Positions 33,519 to 41,788 of a stretch of 64,000 nt of DNA are shown piece after piece; position 1 is the stretch's first letter, and each line of letters opens with the position of its first letter. The notes under the pieces are model-generated. The model did not search any database, had not been told where the DNA came from, and saw only the letters and a program-made list of their open reading frames with translations. The position numbers and the translations under genes were made by a program. This DNA comes from JAIBAJ01 sp965284645 (GTDB taxonomy: Bacteria; Bacteroidota; Bacteroidia; JAIBAJ01), in the NCBI GenBank assembly GCA_965284645.1, contig OZ260106.1:4154001-4218000 (forward strand), written 5' to 3'.

Positions 33519-34769
33519 TTGAAAAAAGCCCTATTCTTCTGCCTTTTGGCCTGTTTGGCAATCAACTTTTCAGCCCTTGCCCAAACCAAATTGACAGGTG
33601 TAGTGCTGGATAAAAAAACCAATACCCCCCTTCCATTTGCCTCAGTTAGCCTAAAAAAAGCAACCATTGGAACCGCCACCAACGATCAAGGTGAGTTCGA
33701 ATTGCTTGTTCCGGAAGGCAGCAACACAGATTCTTTGCTCTTTCATTACCTCGGATACCATTCCCAAGGTTATGCCCTAAGCAAATACAAAAACGGAACG
33801 GTCACCAAACTCGAACCCCAATCCTATAATTTGAAAGAAGTAGTCGTTCGCCCCTTGCCACCTACTTATTATATTTTGATGGCTATGCGCAACATCAAAA
33901 ACAATTATCCCAACAAACCCTTCCAAAGCCTAGGCTATTACCGTGAGAAAATCTGGGAAAACAAACAACCAATAGGCGACGCAGAAGCTGTTTTCAAAAG
34001 CTATTACCCCAACTACTCCTCCAAAACCAAAAGCCAACACCAACTCGAACTTTACCGGAAAGGGAAAATCGAAGAACTCAAGTTCATCCGCAAAAAAATT
34101 GACAAAGACATCGCCAAAGAAAGAAAAAAAGCCTTGAAAAAAGGAGAAACAGTTGATGATAGAGAACTGGCGGAAATGCTTGAACTGGGCGGTCCGGAAA
34201 CTATCCTTCAAATGGATTTCATACGCGACACCGAAGCTTTTCTCGATAGCAACAACTTTAAAAAATTCGATTATAAATTTGGCCCTTCCACCATCTTCCA
34301 AGGAAAAGAAGTGATGGTAATCGAGTTTGATGCCAAACGCACCGTCGACCATCAAAAACAAAAAGGAAAAGTCTACCTCGAAAATTCTTCCTATGCCATC
34401 GTCAGCATTGAATATGCATCCTCTATTGTAGTTCCTTTATTAGCAAAACCTGTACTTTTTGCAATGGGCTACGATGTAGAAAGCCCCCAATACCGGAAAA
34501 AGTACTTCTACCGCGAAATCGACAACCGTTGGTACCCAGACTATTTCCATGTTGAAGGCGGGGTTAGACTAACCAAACGCCACCTTTTTGATGCAAATGA
34601 AGAAGCCGATTTTAAGGTCGAACAACTTTTTTCGATTAGCAAAACCGAAACATCAGGAGCCATTGCCATTCCTGAACCCAAACGGTATAATCCTGATAAA
34701 GCCTTTGAAGACCAAATTCAAACCGATCCTGGAATTGATTGGGGAAAAGTGAATACAGTGAAAAGGTAA
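33519..34769 (+). CDS. Carboxypeptidase-like regulatory domain outer-surface protein
   Basis: 416 residues starting with a TTG codon that opens a clean signal peptide (MKKALFFCLLACLAINFSALAQ). Residues about 24-105 form a carboxypeptidase regulatory-like beta-sandwich (LTGVVLDKKTNTPLPFASVS... ATNDQGEFELLVP), the domain also found at the N-terminus of SusC-type transporters. The rest (PTYYILMAMRNIKNNYP, LGYYREKIW, VEGGVRLTKRHLF) resembles DUF5686-like Bacteroidota proteins. Probably periplasmic or outer membrane; function unknown. TTG is favoured because no ATG precedes the signal peptide and a well-spaced promoter fits. Confidence 0.8.
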   Translation: MKKALFFCLLACLAINFSALAQTKLTGVVLDKKTNTPLPFASVSLKKATIGTATNDQGEFELLVPEGSNTDSLLFHYLGYHSQGYALSKYKNGTVTKLEPQSYNLKEVVVRPLPPTYYILMAMRNIKNNYPNKPFQSLGYYREKIWENKQPIGDAEAVFKSYYPNYSSKTKSQHQLELYRKGKIEELKFIRKKIDKDIAKERKKALKKGETVDDRELAEMLELGGPETILQMDFIRDTEAFLDSNNFKKFDYKFGPSTIFQGKEVMVIEFDAKRTVDHQKQKGKVYLENSSYAIVSIEYASSIVVPLLAKPVLFAMGYDVESPQYRKKYFYREIDNRWYPDYFHVEGGVRLTKRHLFDANEEADFKVEQLFSISKTETSGAIAIPEPKRYNPDKAFEDQIQTDPGIDWGKVNTVKR

Positions 34770-34844
34770 AAGATTAGGTCCATCCTCTTTAACTATTCTT
34801 GACAAAAATCAGCCTTTTTCCCTCCCAATTAGCCTAAACTTGGT

Positions 34845-34874
34845 TTTGAAATTCTTTTTTTGCGCCTACCTTTG
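34845..34874 (+). promoter_or_regulatory. fumC promoter TTTG-N18-TACCTTTG
   Basis: TTTG at 34845-34848 and TACCTTTG at 34867-34874, 18 bp apart, 18 bp before the ATG at 34893. The box lies in the N-terminal extension of a longer open frame, which shows that the extension is not translated. Confidence 0.65.
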
Positions 34875-34892
34875 AGGCCAAATATTTCAACA

Positions 34893-36287
34893 ATGAGTTT
34901 CAGAATCGAACACGATACCATGGGCGAGGTAAAAGTACCCGCCGAAAAATATTGGGGCGCCCAAACCGAACGTAGCCGCAACAACTTCAAAATCGGTCCG
35001 GAAGCCTCCATGCCCAAAGAGGTAATCTACGCTTTTGCCTACCTCAAAAAAGCTGCGGCACATGCCAATACTGAACTCGGCATTCTTCCCGCCGAAAAAA
35101 GAGATTTAATTTCCAAAGTCTGCGACGAAATCCTTACCGGAAGCCTCGATGGAGAATTTCCTTTGGTAATCTGGCAAACTGGTTCAGGTACCCAAAGCAA
35201 TATGAATGTGAACGAAGTTATCGCCAACCGCGGCCACGTCATGCAAGGCGGCAACCTGCTCGACGAGAAAAAAGTGCTTCACCCAAACGATGATGTAAAC
35301 AAAGCTCAAAGCTCCAACGATACTTACCCAACAGCAATGCACATCGCGGCCTACAAACAGGTGGTGGAAATTACTATCCCAGGCCTCGAAAAACTGCGCG
35401 ACACCCTAGATGCAAAAGCTAAATCCTTCGCTCCTATCGTAAAAGTTGGACGTACGCACTTCATGGATGCAACTCCACTCACGCTTGGTCAAGAATTTTC
35501 AGGTTATGTGCAACAGATTAACAACGGCATCCGCGCCTTGAATAACGCTTTAGAGGCGGTTCGCGAACTTGCCTTGGGCGGAACAGCTGTTGGTACTGGA
35601 CTCAATGCACCCAAAGGATACGACGTTTTGGTGGCTAAAAAAATTGCCGAATTCACTGGACTTCCTTTCGTTACTGCACCCAACAAATTCGAGGCTTTGG
35701 CTGCCCACGATGCCATGGTTGAACTAAGTGGCGCCCTTAAACGGGTAGCAGTTTCCTTGATGAAAATTGCCAACGATATCCGTATGCTCAGCTCAGGACC
35801 ACGTAGCGGAATCGGCGAAATCATTATCCCCGACAATGAGCCTGGTTCATCCATCATGCCCGGAAAGGTTAATCCAACCCAGCCCGAAGCAATGACTATG
35901 GTATGTGCCCAAGTGATGGGAAATGATGTGGCCGTTTCAATCGGTGGCGCAACCGGTCATTTCGAATTGAACGTTTTCAAACCCCTTATTGCGGCCAATG
36001 TGTTGCAAAGCGCCCGTTTGATAGGCGATGCCTGCGTTTCCTTCAACGATAAATGTGCCTTAGGTATCGAAGCAAACAACGAGGTCATCAAAAAGCATTT
36101 GGAAAACTCCTTGATGCTGGTAACTGCCCTCAATCCTCATATCGGATACGAAAACGCTGCCAAAATTGCCAAAACCGCTCACAAACAAAATAAAACCCTT
36201 CGCCAAGCAGCCATCGACCTTGGCTTACTCACCGACGAGCAATTTACCCAATGGGTGCGCCCCGAAGATATGATCGGTCCAAAATAG
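34893..36287 (+). CDS. fumC: Class II fumarate hydratase
   Basis: 464 residues starting MSFRIEHDTMGEVKVP. The fumarase/aspartase signature GSSIMPGKVNPTQPEA is present at about 314-329, with the second-site QTGSGTQSNMNVNEV and the catalytic-histidine segment KVGRTHFMDATPLTLGQE. It hydrates fumarate to L-malate in the TCA cycle, as an oxygen-stable, iron-independent tetramer. An in-frame extension upstream of the ATG is rejected because it overlaps the promoter box. It has its own promoter and terminator, so is monocistronic. Confidence 0.96.
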   Translation: MSFRIEHDTMGEVKVPAEKYWGAQTERSRNNFKIGPEASMPKEVIYAFAYLKKAAAHANTELGILPAEKRDLISKVCDEILTGSLDGEFPLVIWQTGSGTQSNMNVNEVIANRGHVMQGGNLLDEKKVLHPNDDVNKAQSSNDTYPTAMHIAAYKQVVEITIPGLEKLRDTLDAKAKSFAPIVKVGRTHFMDATPLTLGQEFSGYVQQINNGIRALNNALEAVRELALGGTAVGTGLNAPKGYDVLVAKKIAEFTGLPFVTAPNKFEALAAHDAMVELSGALKRVAVSLMKIANDIRMLSSGPRSGIGEIIIPDNEPGSSIMPGKVNPTQPEAMTMVCAQVMGNDVAVSIGGATGHFELNVFKPLIAANVLQSARLIGDACVSFNDKCALGIEANNEVIKKHLENSLMLVTALNPHIGYENAAKIAKTAHKQNKTLRQAAIDLGLLTDEQFTQWVRPEDMIGPK

Positions 36288-36309
36288 GCCACAATCTTAT
36301 TTAATTTTA

Positions 36310-36343
36310 GCCGGGGCAATATCTTTTGTACCCGGCTTTTTTA
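36310..36343 (+). terminator. fumC terminator
   Basis: GCCGGG (36310-36315) pairs with CCCGGC (36331-36336) and is followed by TTTTTTA, 22 bp after the fumC stop. Confidence 0.85.
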
Positions 36344-36346
36344 TTT

Positions 36347-36419
36347 CACTTCTATTTTCTCTTTTCTCACTTCTATTTTCTCTTTCTCACTTCTATTTTC
36401 CCTTTCCTCACTTCTATTT
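36347..36419. repeat. Short tandem repeat, about four units of 20-21 bp
   Basis: The unit CACTTCTATTTTCTCTTT begins at 36347, 36368, 36388 and 36409 (last one partial), pyrimidine-rich on the plus strand. It lies between the fumC terminator and T2 copy b. Confidence 0.8.
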
Positions 36420-36420
36420 G

Positions 36421-36610
36421 TAGGCGGGCCCCCAACCGCCAAAACCATTCTACTGCTTATTAAACAGTTGTAAGGGCGGTTGGGTCAGGCTTTCGCTAAT
36501 ACTCCTCAGCCTGCTCCCCCCCTAAAAGTCCGGGGGCAGCAAGCTTGCGGGGTATCACGCTCTATCCTTGCCCGACATCTCTGCCCAGCATTGTACTGAA
36601 TCTTGGCCTT
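36421..36610 (+). repeat. T2 structured repeat, copy b
   Basis: The closest relative of copy a. Hairpin 1 is CCCAACCGCC (36431-36440) with GGCGGTTGGG (36475-36484). The core GTCAGGCTTTCGCTAATACT is identical. Hairpin 2 differs in sequence (CTGCTCCCCC against GGGGGCAG with a bulge) but stays paired. The tail is TATCACGCTCTATCCTTGCC. Confidence 0.85.
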
Positions 36611-36723
36611 TGCTATTCATCCAGCAGTTGCCTAAAAGGAAGACAAAGACTTGCTATCTAAAAATAAAAAAACATAGCATTGTCGAATACGAATTATTTG
36701 ACAGGATTTTAAATTTTACTTTA

Positions 36724-36887
36724 AACCCAAATTAATCAATAGGAGGATTTTTTAATCCGAACTACTTGATTTAGTTGGGTTTACCCCTCCCGAAGAAATT
36801 TCGGGATAGCAGTTGTTATCAATTTGGCCATACAAATTGATTTACAACTGTTAATCGTTTATGCATTTCTAATGCGTAATCTGGGTT
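36724..36887 (+). repeat. T1 repeat, copy B (full length)
   Basis: Inverted termini AACCCAAATTA and TAATCTGGGTT. Hairpins: GGATT/AATCC (36745-36749, 36754-36758), CCCGAA/TTCGGG (36789-36805), CAGTTGT/ACAACTG (36810-36816, 36844-36850) enclosing TCAATTTG/CAAATTGA (36819-36826, 36833-36840), and GCATT/AATGC (36863-36875). It lies between the convergent fumC and htpG genes. The remaining part of that gap (36888-37096) is AT-rich, includes a C9 run at 37072-37080 and shows no gene. Confidence 0.9.
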
Positions 36888-37096
36888 AAAGTGAACTTAT
36901 CTGCTTGAGTATAAATTCACAAATCCTTAGGCTAATTCTTTTGTGGAATCTAGGTTCAAATGACCCATTATTCGGCAACTACAGTATTTATAGTCCATTT
37001 AATTATTGCTTTATAGGAGAAAAATGGATCTACTTTCCTGTATACTACGTATTTATTAATGGTGTAACAATCCCCCCCCCAATAACCCTTTTGCAT

Positions 37097-37136
37097 ATAA
37101 AAACGAAAGGCCAAACTTTCGTCTGGCCTTTCCGTT
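37097..37136 (-). terminator. htpG terminator
   Basis: On the minus strand GAAAGGCCA (37124-37132) pairs perfectly with TGGCCTTTC (37105-37113) and a T-rich tail follows; it lies 15 bp after the htpG stop. Confidence 0.85.
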
Positions 37137-37150
37137 AATGTGCGACTAAT

Positions 37151-38959
37151 TTAATTTACAAACTCCACGCTGCGTTTGATAAACTTCGTCAACTCTTCTC
37201 CTTTCAACATGCCTTGAGAAAGAAGGGCTAAATCTGTTAGTTGTTTGGCTGTAGCCTGCCTTTTTGATTCATCTGTTTCGGCCAACATTTTACTCACCAA
37301 AGGATGGTTTCCATTGACAACCAAGTTCATCATTTCAGGGAAATTTCCCATCATACTCATTCCTCCACCACCCATGGCTTGCATTTCTTTCATGCGGCGG
37401 AAAAACTCCGGACGGGTTATAATCACCGGCAATTCCGTTTCACTTAAAGGCTCTACTTTCACAGAGAAAGTTGTTTTATCAACGGCTGTTTCAAATAAGG
37501 TCGACAAGGTTTTTTGTTCTTCCTCATTAAGTTTGCTAGGGGCCTTATCATCCTTTGGAATCAAGTTATCCAAGGTGTCGCTATCAATTCGAACGAAGGA
37601 AATCTTTTCCAATTTCGACTCCAAATGTTGGATAAAGTGGCTATCCAAAGGCCCGTTCATTTCTAACACATCGTATCCGCGTTCTTTAGCTGTTTCAATG
37701 AAGGCATGTTGTTCAGCCACATTTCCAGCATAGAGATACACCGTTCTTTCTGTTTTATCGGTTTGTATAGCCGAAACCTTCTCTTTATATTCTTCAAGGG
37801 TAAAATATTTCCCTTCTGTATTTTTTAGCAAAACGAATTTTTGAGCTCTTTCATAGAATTTCTCGTCTGTCAAAATACCATATTGGATAAAAATCCGGAT
37901 ATCATCCCATTTTTTCTCGAAATCCTCTCTGTTCGATTTGAACATTTCTTCCAATTTATCCGCCACTTTCTTGGTAATGTGACTTGAAATCTTCTTTACA
38001 TTGCTATCGCTTTGCAAATAGGAGCGGCTCACATTCAACGGAATATCAGGCGAATCCAACACACCATGCAGTAAAGTCAAAAAATCAGGGACAATTCCTT
38101 CCACTGAATCAGTCACAAACACTTGGTTACAGTACAACTGGATTTTGTTGCGCTGCATTTCAATGTTAGAACGAATTTTCGGGAAATAAAGAATACCAGT
38201 TAGGTTAAATGGAAAATCAACATTTAGGTGAATATGGAACAAAGGTTCCTCCGCAAAAGGATATAATTCCCGATAGAAATTGGTATAATCTTCTGTTGTA
38301 AGATCAGCAGGCTTGCGGGTCCAAGCTGGTTTGGTGTTGTTGATGATTTCTTCCTTAAATTTAATTTCAATTGGAAGAAATTTGCAATACTTGGTTAGGA
38401 TAGTCTGAATACGGTTTTCTTCAGCAAACTCAAGGGAATCGTCGGCTAAATGCAGAACGATATCCGTACCACGAAAATCTTTTTCAGCCTTTTTTATGGT
38501 GTATTCTGGGCTTCCATCACATTCCCAATAGGCAGCAGGTGCATCTTGGTGCGATTTGGTAAGGATTTCAACCTTCTTCGCTACCATAAAAGCTGAATAA
38601 AATCCAAGTCCAAAATGACCAATAATTCCAGTTTCTGTTTTGTCCTTGTATTTCTGAACAAATTCTTCGGCACCTGAAAAAGCAATTTGGTTGATATACT
38701 TTTTAATTTCTTCGGCAGTCATACCAATACCACGGTCACGAACTGTTAATGTCTTTTTGTCGGCATCTAGGATTACCTCTATGGTAAGGTCGCCTAATTC
38801 ACCTGTAAATTCGCCCAAGCTATTGAGGGCTTTAAGTTTTTGAGTGGCATCGGTTGCGTTGGCAATCAATTCCCTTAGAAAAATCTCGTGATCCGAATAA
38901 AGGAACTTTTTAATGATGGGGAAAATGTTCTCTGTACTTACACTAATTTTACCTGTCAT
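37151..38959 (-). CDS. htpG: Molecular chaperone HtpG (Hsp90)
   Basis: 602 residues. The N-terminal GHKL ATPase shows ELIANATDATQKL, VRDRGIGMTAEEI and GIIGHFGLGFYSAFMVA. The middle domain (about 220-480) carries LNVDFPFNLTGILYFPKI and LYCNQVFVTDSVEGIVPDFL. The C-terminal dimerisation domain follows (TTFSVKVEPL... MEMQAMGGGGMS-like methionine-rich stretch) and ends EELTKFIKRSVEFVN. Hsp90 chaperones of this type act in the cytoplasm on client maturation and under stress. I see no heat-shock element in the upstream 260 bp. Confidence 0.96.
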   Translation of the reverse strand: MTGKISVSTENIFPIIKKFLYSDHEIFLRELIANATDATQKLKALNSLGEFTGELGDLTIEVILDADKKTLTVRDRGIGMTAEEIKKYINQIAFSGAEEFVQKYKDKTETGIIGHFGLGFYSAFMVAKKVEILTKSHQDAPAAYWECDGSPEYTIKKAEKDFRGTDIVLHLADDSLEFAEENRIQTILTKYCKFLPIEIKFKEEIINNTKPAWTRKPADLTTEDYTNFYRELYPFAEEPLFHIHLNVDFPFNLTGILYFPKIRSNIEMQRNKIQLYCNQVFVTDSVEGIVPDFLTLLHGVLDSPDIPLNVSRSYLQSDSNVKKISSHITKKVADKLEEMFKSNREDFEKKWDDIRIFIQYGILTDEKFYERAQKFVLLKNTEGKYFTLEEYKEKVSAIQTDKTERTVYLYAGNVAEQHAFIETAKERGYDVLEMNGPLDSHFIQHLESKLEKISFVRIDSDTLDNLIPKDDKAPSKLNEEEQKTLSTLFETAVDKTTFSVKVEPLSETELPVIITRPEFFRRMKEMQAMGGGGMSMMGNFPEMMNLVVNGNHPLVSKMLAETDESKRQATAKQLTDLALLSQGMLKGEELTKFIKRSVEFVN

Positions 38960-39202
38960 GATGATTTGCTTTTTGAATTTGGAACGCGGTAGTCAATGAA
39001 TATGCCAGCAAGTCCTAGGCTGACAAATTGTCGCCGAACAATTTGAACTATTATTATACTCTTCCTATTGAAAACGACAGAATGCGCTTCACCTTCTTCA
39101 AAAACCGATTTTCACTTAATTTCAATTTTCACTCTCATCCATTCCATCATCAACATTTTTTCACATGCATTTTAATTTTCAGGCTTAATTTAAAATAATT
39201 CC

Positions 39203-39210
39203 TACTTTTG
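39203..39210 (+). promoter_or_regulatory. -7 promoter box TACTTTTG
   Basis: A full TAnnTTTG match 9 bp before the ATG at 39220. A TTG candidate start at 39208 is the end of this box. Confidence 0.55.
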
Positions 39211-39219
39211 ACCCGAACG

Positions 39220-39453
39220 ATGGAACCAGCTTCTAATCTTATTTCACTAAGCCCGGTTGAGCTTGCCGTACTCGAATACCTTTCGGAGGATTTCAGCATC
39301 GACCAAACTGCCGACATGCTTGGGATTTCCCCAAACACCTGCAAAAGACACAGAGAAAGCATCCTTAAAAAGACAGGAAAACACTCTACCGTGTCAGCCT
39401 ACAAAGAATGCCTCCGCCGCGGCATCATCTTACCACCTTCGACAGCCATATAG
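39220..39453 (+). CDS. Stand-alone LuxR-type HTH protein
   Basis: 77 residues that are almost entirely a GerE/LuxR DNA-binding domain: SLSPVELAVLEYLSEDFSID, QTADMLGISPNTCKRHRESI, LKKTGKHSTVSAYKE. There is no receiver or sensor domain. The fold is followed by a short tail, IILPPSTAI. It could be a DNA-binding helper acting without phosphorylation control, or the remnant of a longer regulator, though its own promoter argues against decay. It lies divergent from htpG, and an unknown protein follows. Confidence 0.7.
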   Translation: MEPASNLISLSPVELAVLEYLSEDFSIDQTADMLGISPNTCKRHRESILKKTGKHSTVSAYKECLRRGIILPPSTAI

Positions 39454-39528
39454 GGCAAATACCCTATTGCGACCTGCCATTTATTTCCTCATGTTTGCAT
39501 CGTAAATCATTTATAAAATTAATTTTTT

Positions 39529-40029
39529 ATGCCTGCAACAAATTCAGAAATAGCAACAATACCGCCTTCCAGCAAGGTGGTTATTTTGGAGGCCATTGCA
39601 ACCATTAAACAGGAATTAAGAAAGAATGTGCCACCAGCCTTACTCTCCGATCCTGAGCGAAACCAGGCCGCCATTGTGAGCAACACCTGCATGCCTTATA
39701 TCGATCGCACCTTTAACAAATATATATTCCAATGCAGCCAAATTATTCCTCGCCACAAAAGTCCGGAAGAAGCCTTGCAGCACTACGCCCTGATCAAGGA
39801 TTTGAAAGAGATATCAACCAACATGCGCCAACTGATGGAGTTTGTAGACGACTTGGACGCGATTTATAAGAACGACGTGTATTATTACTTTTTGCGGTTT
39901 TATATTATGGTAAGAGAAAATTTAGAAACACCTGGTGTTGGGTATGTTTACAACGATCTTAGTCGACTGTTTGAGGGCTTGGATGAGGGAGACTTCCAGG
40001 AAACCAGGAATGTACTTTCTATGCTATAG
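39529..40029 (+). CDS. Unknown protein following the mini HTH gene
   Basis: 166 residues, mainly helical in composition, no signal peptide or membrane segment. Landmarks are KQELRKNVPPALLSDPERNQ, YIDRTFNKYIFQCSQIIPRH, NMRQLMEFVDDLDAIYK and VYYYFLRFYIMVRENLETP. Rich in paired aromatic and acidic residues; I do not recognise the family. It follows the LuxR-type HTH gene by 75 bp and ends at a strong terminator, so the two may be a unit. Confidence 0.65.
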   Translation: MPATNSEIATIPPSSKVVILEAIATIKQELRKNVPPALLSDPERNQAAIVSNTCMPYIDRTFNKYIFQCSQIIPRHKSPEEALQHYALIKDLKEISTNMRQLMEFVDDLDAIYKNDVYYYFLRFYIMVRENLETPGVGYVYNDLSRLFEGLDEGDFQETRNVLSML

Positions 40030-40057
40030 AAACATTTTATCCTCAACTAAATTTTAG

Positions 40058-40091
40058 GCGCGGTCACTATGAATATGACCGCGCTTTTTTT
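40058..40091 (+). terminator. Terminator after the unknown gene
   Basis: GCGCGGTCA (40058-40066) pairs perfectly with TGACCGCGC (40076-40084) and runs into seven Ts. Confidence 0.9.
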
Positions 40092-40109
40092 ATTCCTAGA
40101 AAATCAAAA

Positions 40110-40253
40110 AGAGATTTAATAATCCGAACTACTTGATTTAGCTGGGCTTACTCTTACTAAGGCATTTCGGAAAAGCAATTGTCATCAAATTGACCAAACA
40201 AATGATTTACAACCCTTTAATCTCTTGTGCCTTTCTATGGCAAAAGCTGGGTT
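40110..40253 (+). repeat. Diverged T1 repeat, copy E
   Basis: It keeps TAATCCGAACTACTTGATTT, CATTTCGGAAAAGCAATTGT, CAAATGATTTACAACCC and the closing AGCTGGGTT, but the left terminus is eroded. It ends inside the stop codon of phoH (40253-40255). Confidence 0.7.
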
Positions 40254-41590
40254 TACAACAATTCGTTGGCAAGATTCGCCAATTCGCTTCTTTCCCCCTT
40301 TTCCAAAGTGATATGCGCATATAACTTATGATTTTTCACCTTTTCAATAAGATAACTTAGTCCATTGGATTGCGCATCCAAGTAAGGTGTATCAATTTGG
40401 AAAATATCCCCGGTGAAAACAATTTTTGTCCCCTCCCCTGCTCTGGTGATAATTGTTTTTACTTCATGAGGGGTAAGGTTTTGGGCCTCATCTACAATAA
40501 AGAAAATATTACTCAAACTCCTTCCTCGAATGTAAGCAAGTGGCGTAATAAGCAACTTCTCTTGCTCAACTAGCTCTTGCACCTTCTTATAGGATTTATC
40601 ATTCTCTGGAAATTGGCTTTGGATATATTTTAAATTGTCCCAAAGTGGCTCCATATAAGGATTTAATTTACTTTTTATATCACCGGGCAAATAACCGATA
40701 TCCTTATTACTTAGGGGCACAATAGGACGAGCCAAGTAAATTTGTCGAAAATCCTTTTTCTGTTCTAGGGCGCCTGCCAATGCCAACAATGTTTTTCCTG
40801 TACCTGCAACCCCCTGAATGGTAACCAACTTAATTTCAGGATTCAATAAGGCATGCAATGCAAATACTTGTTCCGCATTCAAAGGCTTAATACCAAAGGC
40901 CGACATTTTTTCTACCCGTTCCATCACCTTAGTATTGGAATTGAAGTAAGTCAAGGCAGACGATTTACCATTTTTCAAAATATAGTAGCCATTGTTGGTG
41001 GGGTCTTTAAGTCCAACCTCTTCGGGCGAACAGAACCCTTCCTGGTAAACCTTATCGATTACCGGAGTGGTAACTCCTGAAACCGTTGCTCTTCCGGAAT
41101 AAAGCGAATCTACATCTTTCACTTTCCCACTTTCAAAATCTTCTGCTGTAAGATTTAGGGATTTTGCCTTCAACCGCAAATTGACATCTTTGGTCACTAA
41201 TACGATCTTACGATCCGGAAACTCAGTAACCAAACTTAAAGCAGCGTTTAATATATTATGATCTGCTTTTCTTTCACCAAAAACCTGATTGGCGTCCAAA
41301 TTTACATGCTTGGTCTGCATAACCACCTTAAACTTACCCAAGCCTTTACCGGCAATAGGAATCCAATTGTTCAAGGTCTCATGAGCAGAAGCAGAATCAA
41401 TGAACCTAATAAACTCACGAGCGGAGAAATTTTTTGTATCGTTTCCTTTTTTGAAATTATCCAATTCTTCCAGTACCGTAATTGGAATGGCCACATCATG
41501 CTCGGCAAACTGAAGGATAGCCAAGTGATCATAAATAATGACAGAAGTATCGAGTACGAATATTTTTTTTTCTTTCAACTTTGCAGGCAT
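40253..41590 (-). CDS. PhoH family PIN-domain ATPase
   Basis: 445 residues with two domains. An N-terminal PIN nuclease-like domain (about 8-140) has the acidic residues in FVLDTSVIIYDHLAI, ELDNFKKGND and FGERKADHNILNAALSL. A PhoH ATPase follows (about 235-445), with Walker A GVAGTGKTLLALA, IARPIVPLSNKDIGYLPGDI-like segment and Walker B SNIFFIVDEAQNL. PIN-PhoH fusions are linked to RNA processing or toxin-like activity. It lies opposite the CocE-like gene. Confidence 0.92.
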   Translation of the reverse strand: MPAKLKEKKIFVLDTSVIIYDHLAILQFAEHDVAIPITVLEELDNFKKGNDTKNFSAREFIRFIDSASAHETLNNWIPIAGKGLGKFKVVMQTKHVNLDANQVFGERKADHNILNAALSLVTEFPDRKIVLVTKDVNLRLKAKSLNLTAEDFESGKVKDVDSLYSGRATVSGVTTPVIDKVYQEGFCSPEEVGLKDPTNNGYYILKNGKSSALTYFNSNTKVMERVEKMSAFGIKPLNAEQVFALHALLNPEIKLVTIQGVAGTGKTLLALAGALEQKKDFRQIYLARPIVPLSNKDIGYLPGDIKSKLNPYMEPLWDNLKYIQSQFPENDKSYKKVQELVEQEKLLITPLAYIRGRSLSNIFFIVDEAQNLTPHEVKTIITRAGEGTKIVFTGDIFQIDTPYLDAQSNGLSYLIEKVKNHKLYAHITLEKGERSELANLANELL

Positions 41591-41788
41591 AGGTGGATTT
41601 TTTAAAAAAGAACGGAATTAATGGCGTTAAAAGTATCGATTGGGGTTCAACTTTTAAAGGCAGAATCCTCCATTTTACGCCCATTTTTTCAACAAAGGCA
41701 TGTTAAGCAGAAAAATTTCCAATTCCTTAAAACGAATGAAATAATTTAAAAATATTTGTTTAATATTACGCCCTGTTACCTTAAATAG

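Noticed and set aside
37072..37080. Phase-variable C9 tract
   Set aside because: It lies in a gap, outside any coding region or -10/-33 spacer that could be switched.
36905..37138. Plus-strand open frame of 77 codons after T1 copy B
   Set aside because: It crosses a C9 run and the htpG terminator hairpin, has no promoter and no recognisable motif.
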